Positions 14,924-16,241 of a DNA stretch of 16,241 nt are shown here, in pieces (within the stretch, counting starts at the first letter, position 1; every line of letters starts with the position of its first letter). The position numbers and the translations under genes are program-made. The notes beneath the pieces were generated by a model, which had not been told where the DNA came from, did no database searches, and saw only the letters and a list, made by a program, of their open reading frames with translations. Source of the DNA: an uncultured Lachnospiraceae bacterium (GTDB lineage: Bacteria; Bacillota; Clostridia; Lachnospirales; Lachnospiraceae); the NCBI GenBank assembly GCA_902496125.1, contig CABUZU010000036.1:1-16241 (forward strand), read 5' to 3'.

Positions 14924-16241
14924 ATGATTATTGTAGTAAGAGATGTGATTAAACAGAATAAGGCATTGACTTTTCTTTTAGTCTGTTCTATTATCGGTGC
15001 AATTGTTTTAGTATTACTTCCACCTCTTGTATTAGAAGAGATTGTAAATCGTTTGACCTCTAAGGAAAATATTTCTTTTTTATTAGTTCTTAGCTATTTT
15101 TTAACAACGGTTCTTTCTTGTTTATTTGACTCTGCTAAGGAGATGTTTATTACCATCTTTGGTCAAAAGACTACAAGGCATCTAAGAAGTATTATGTGTA
15201 AGAAACTTTCTTATCTGCCAGCTTCGTATTATGTAAAGAATCAATCGGGAGTGACCGTCTCTAGATTTGTAAACGATGTCGATACCATGGAGAGTTTACT
15301 GGCTTCTGGGATTATTGGAATGTTTGTCGATGCTTGCAAGGTAGTTAGTATTATAGGAGTTATTTTTATTAAAAGCTTAGGACTTGGAATCTTGATGCTT
15401 ATTGTCACACCGTTGCTTTTATGGATTACAAGAGTCTTTCAAAAGAGAATGCTTCGTGCTCAGCTTAAAAACCGAGTAGCAGTTGGAAAGGTTAATAACC
15501 ATGTACCAGAAACAATCTACAATATCCGTATGATACATACCTTTCATAAGGAAGACTATATGGAGAAGAAGTATGATAGTTATATCTTAGATAGCTATCA
15601 GGCAATGGAAAAGACTAATTTATATGATTCTATCTATTCTCCAATGATTTTAATTATTCGTGCAACAATTATTGCAATTATGATGAGTTTTTCAGCGTTA
15701 GGTGGCAGGTTTCAAGCCTTTTTTGGTATGAGCGTTGGTACTGCAATTGCAATTATTGCCTATGTAGCGAAGGTTTTTAGCCCGTTAGAAAGTATCGGTA
15801 TGGAGATTCAAAACATCCAATCAGCGGTAGCAGGAGGCAGACGTATTCATGAGTTTTTAAAAGAAGAAGAGCGTGTAATGCCAAAAGATGTTGTAGAGCA
15901 GGTGACAGATGAGGCTATTTTCTTAGATCATGTATCCTTTAGCTATGATAAAAAAACTTTGGTATTAAACAACTTAAGTTTTACGATACAAAGAGGCGAG
16001 AATGTAACGCTAATTGGAAGGACTGGTGCTGGTAAAAGTACGATTTTTAAATTGTTATTAGGTCTTTATGCACCGGATGACGGAGAAGTAAAAATCTTTG
16101 GCGTGAAAGCAGATGCAATACAGGATGCAACAAAGCGCCCCCTTTTTGGCTATGTCGAGCAAAGCTTTCGTATGATACAGGGAAGTATTGCAGACCAAAT
16201 TTCCTTGTATGATACAAGTATTTCCAAAAACCAAATACAAG
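14924..16241 (+). CDS. ABC exporter (membrane domain plus ATPase), C-terminus cut by window end
   Basis: An open frame of 439 codons running off the window. It begins MIIVVRDVIKQNKALTF, follows AAGGAG (14908-14913) by ten bases, and overlaps no neighbour. The first 300 or so residues form an ABC exporter membrane domain, with hydrophobic segments such as CSIIGAIVLVLLPPLV and SVGTAIAIIAYVAKVFSPLE. The motif GVTVSRFVNDVDTMES is the usual intracellular loop pattern. The nucleotide-binding domain starts near residue 327 (LDHVSFSYD), with Walker A GRTGAGKST (365-373; bases 16016-16042) and Q-loop Gln in GYVEQSF. Signature, Walker B and H-loop lie beyond the window, so I cannot tell whether its catalytic site is canonical. 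The substrate is unknown. Being third in the operon, a second exporter subunit may follow downstream. Confidence 0.92.
   Translation, partial: MIIVVRDVIKQNKALTFLLVCSIIGAIVLVLLPPLVLEEIVNRLTSKENISFLLVLSYFLTTVLSCLFDSAKEMFITIFGQKTTRHLRSIMCKKLSYLPASYYVKNQSGVTVSRFVNDVDTMESLLASGIIGMFVDACKVVSIIGVIFIKSLGLGILMLIVTPLLLWITRVFQKRMLRAQLKNRVAVGKVNNHVPETIYNIRMIHTFHKEDYMEKKYDSYILDSYQAMEKTNLYDSIYSPMILIIRATIIAIMMSFSALGGRFQAFFGMSVGTAIAIIAYVAKVFSPLESIGMEIQNIQSAVAGGRRIHEFLKEEERVMPKDVVEQVTDEAIFLDHVSFSYDKKTLVLNNLSFTIQRGENVTLIGRTGAGKSTIFKLLLGLYAPDDGEVKIFGVKADAIQDATKRPLFGYVEQSFRMIQGSIADQISLYDTSISKNQIQ

Noticed and set aside
16058..16240. Open frame on the minus strand near the window end.
   Set aside because: It is antisense to the ATPase domain of the exporter, has no recognisable domain, and is expected by chance.

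Overview
This AT-rich window reads as a chromosomal segment of a Gram-positive, low-GC Firmicute, most probably a member of Lachnospiraceae (Clostridium cluster XIVa). The reasons are the AT-rich coding sequence, strong AGGAGG-type ribosome binding sites, sigma-A-type promoters, and the style of several proteins (HtpG, TyrA with an ACT domain, an EF-G paralogue, clostridial PssA and a GGST-type PS decarboxylase). The genus call is inference. Most of the window is compact, house-keeping-like gene clusters.

Region by region: (1) 3-1607 is the C-terminal majority of htpG, truncated by the window start and closed by a hairpin shared with the convergent next unit. (2) 4033-1644 on the minus strand is a two-gene aromatic amino acid unit, tyrA then aroA, read from a near-consensus promoter at 4084-4112. 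(3) Divergent from it, 4280-6355 encodes an EF-G paralogue whose G-domain motifs depart from canonical EF-G. It has its own promoter and terminator. (4) 6491-12212 is a six-gene operon of overlapping or closely spaced genes: PAP2 phosphatase-like membrane protein, LPG-synthase-TM/flippase-like membrane protein, pssA, psd, truA, and an ABC exporter with an Asp in place of the catalytic Glu. The middle pair makes phosphatidylethanolamine from CDP-diacylglycerol via phosphatidylserine. (5) 12270-13115 is a lone tyrosine recombinase with a complete active site.

(6) 13116-13447 is a 332-base non-coding stretch. It holds a compact multi-hairpin fold (13147-13257) that resembles the right end and guide-RNA scaffold of IS200/IS605 (TnpB) elements, although no tnpB or Y1 transposase lies in the window. 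A second hairpin set (13332-13378) looks like an antiterminator/terminator pair, and a promoter follows at 13387-13415. (7) 13448-16241 is a new operon: a Gfo/Idh/MocA oxidoreductase, a YbaK/ProX-type aminoacyl-tRNA deacylase, and the first 439 codons of another ABC exporter cut by the window end.

The observations most worth a second look are the orphan IS605-like guide-RNA-like structure beside the lone recombinase, the EF-G paralogue with altered G2, G3 and G4 motifs, and the lipid operon that joins two uncharacterised membrane proteins to PE synthesis. No CRISPR array, rRNA, tRNA or complete insertion sequence was seen.
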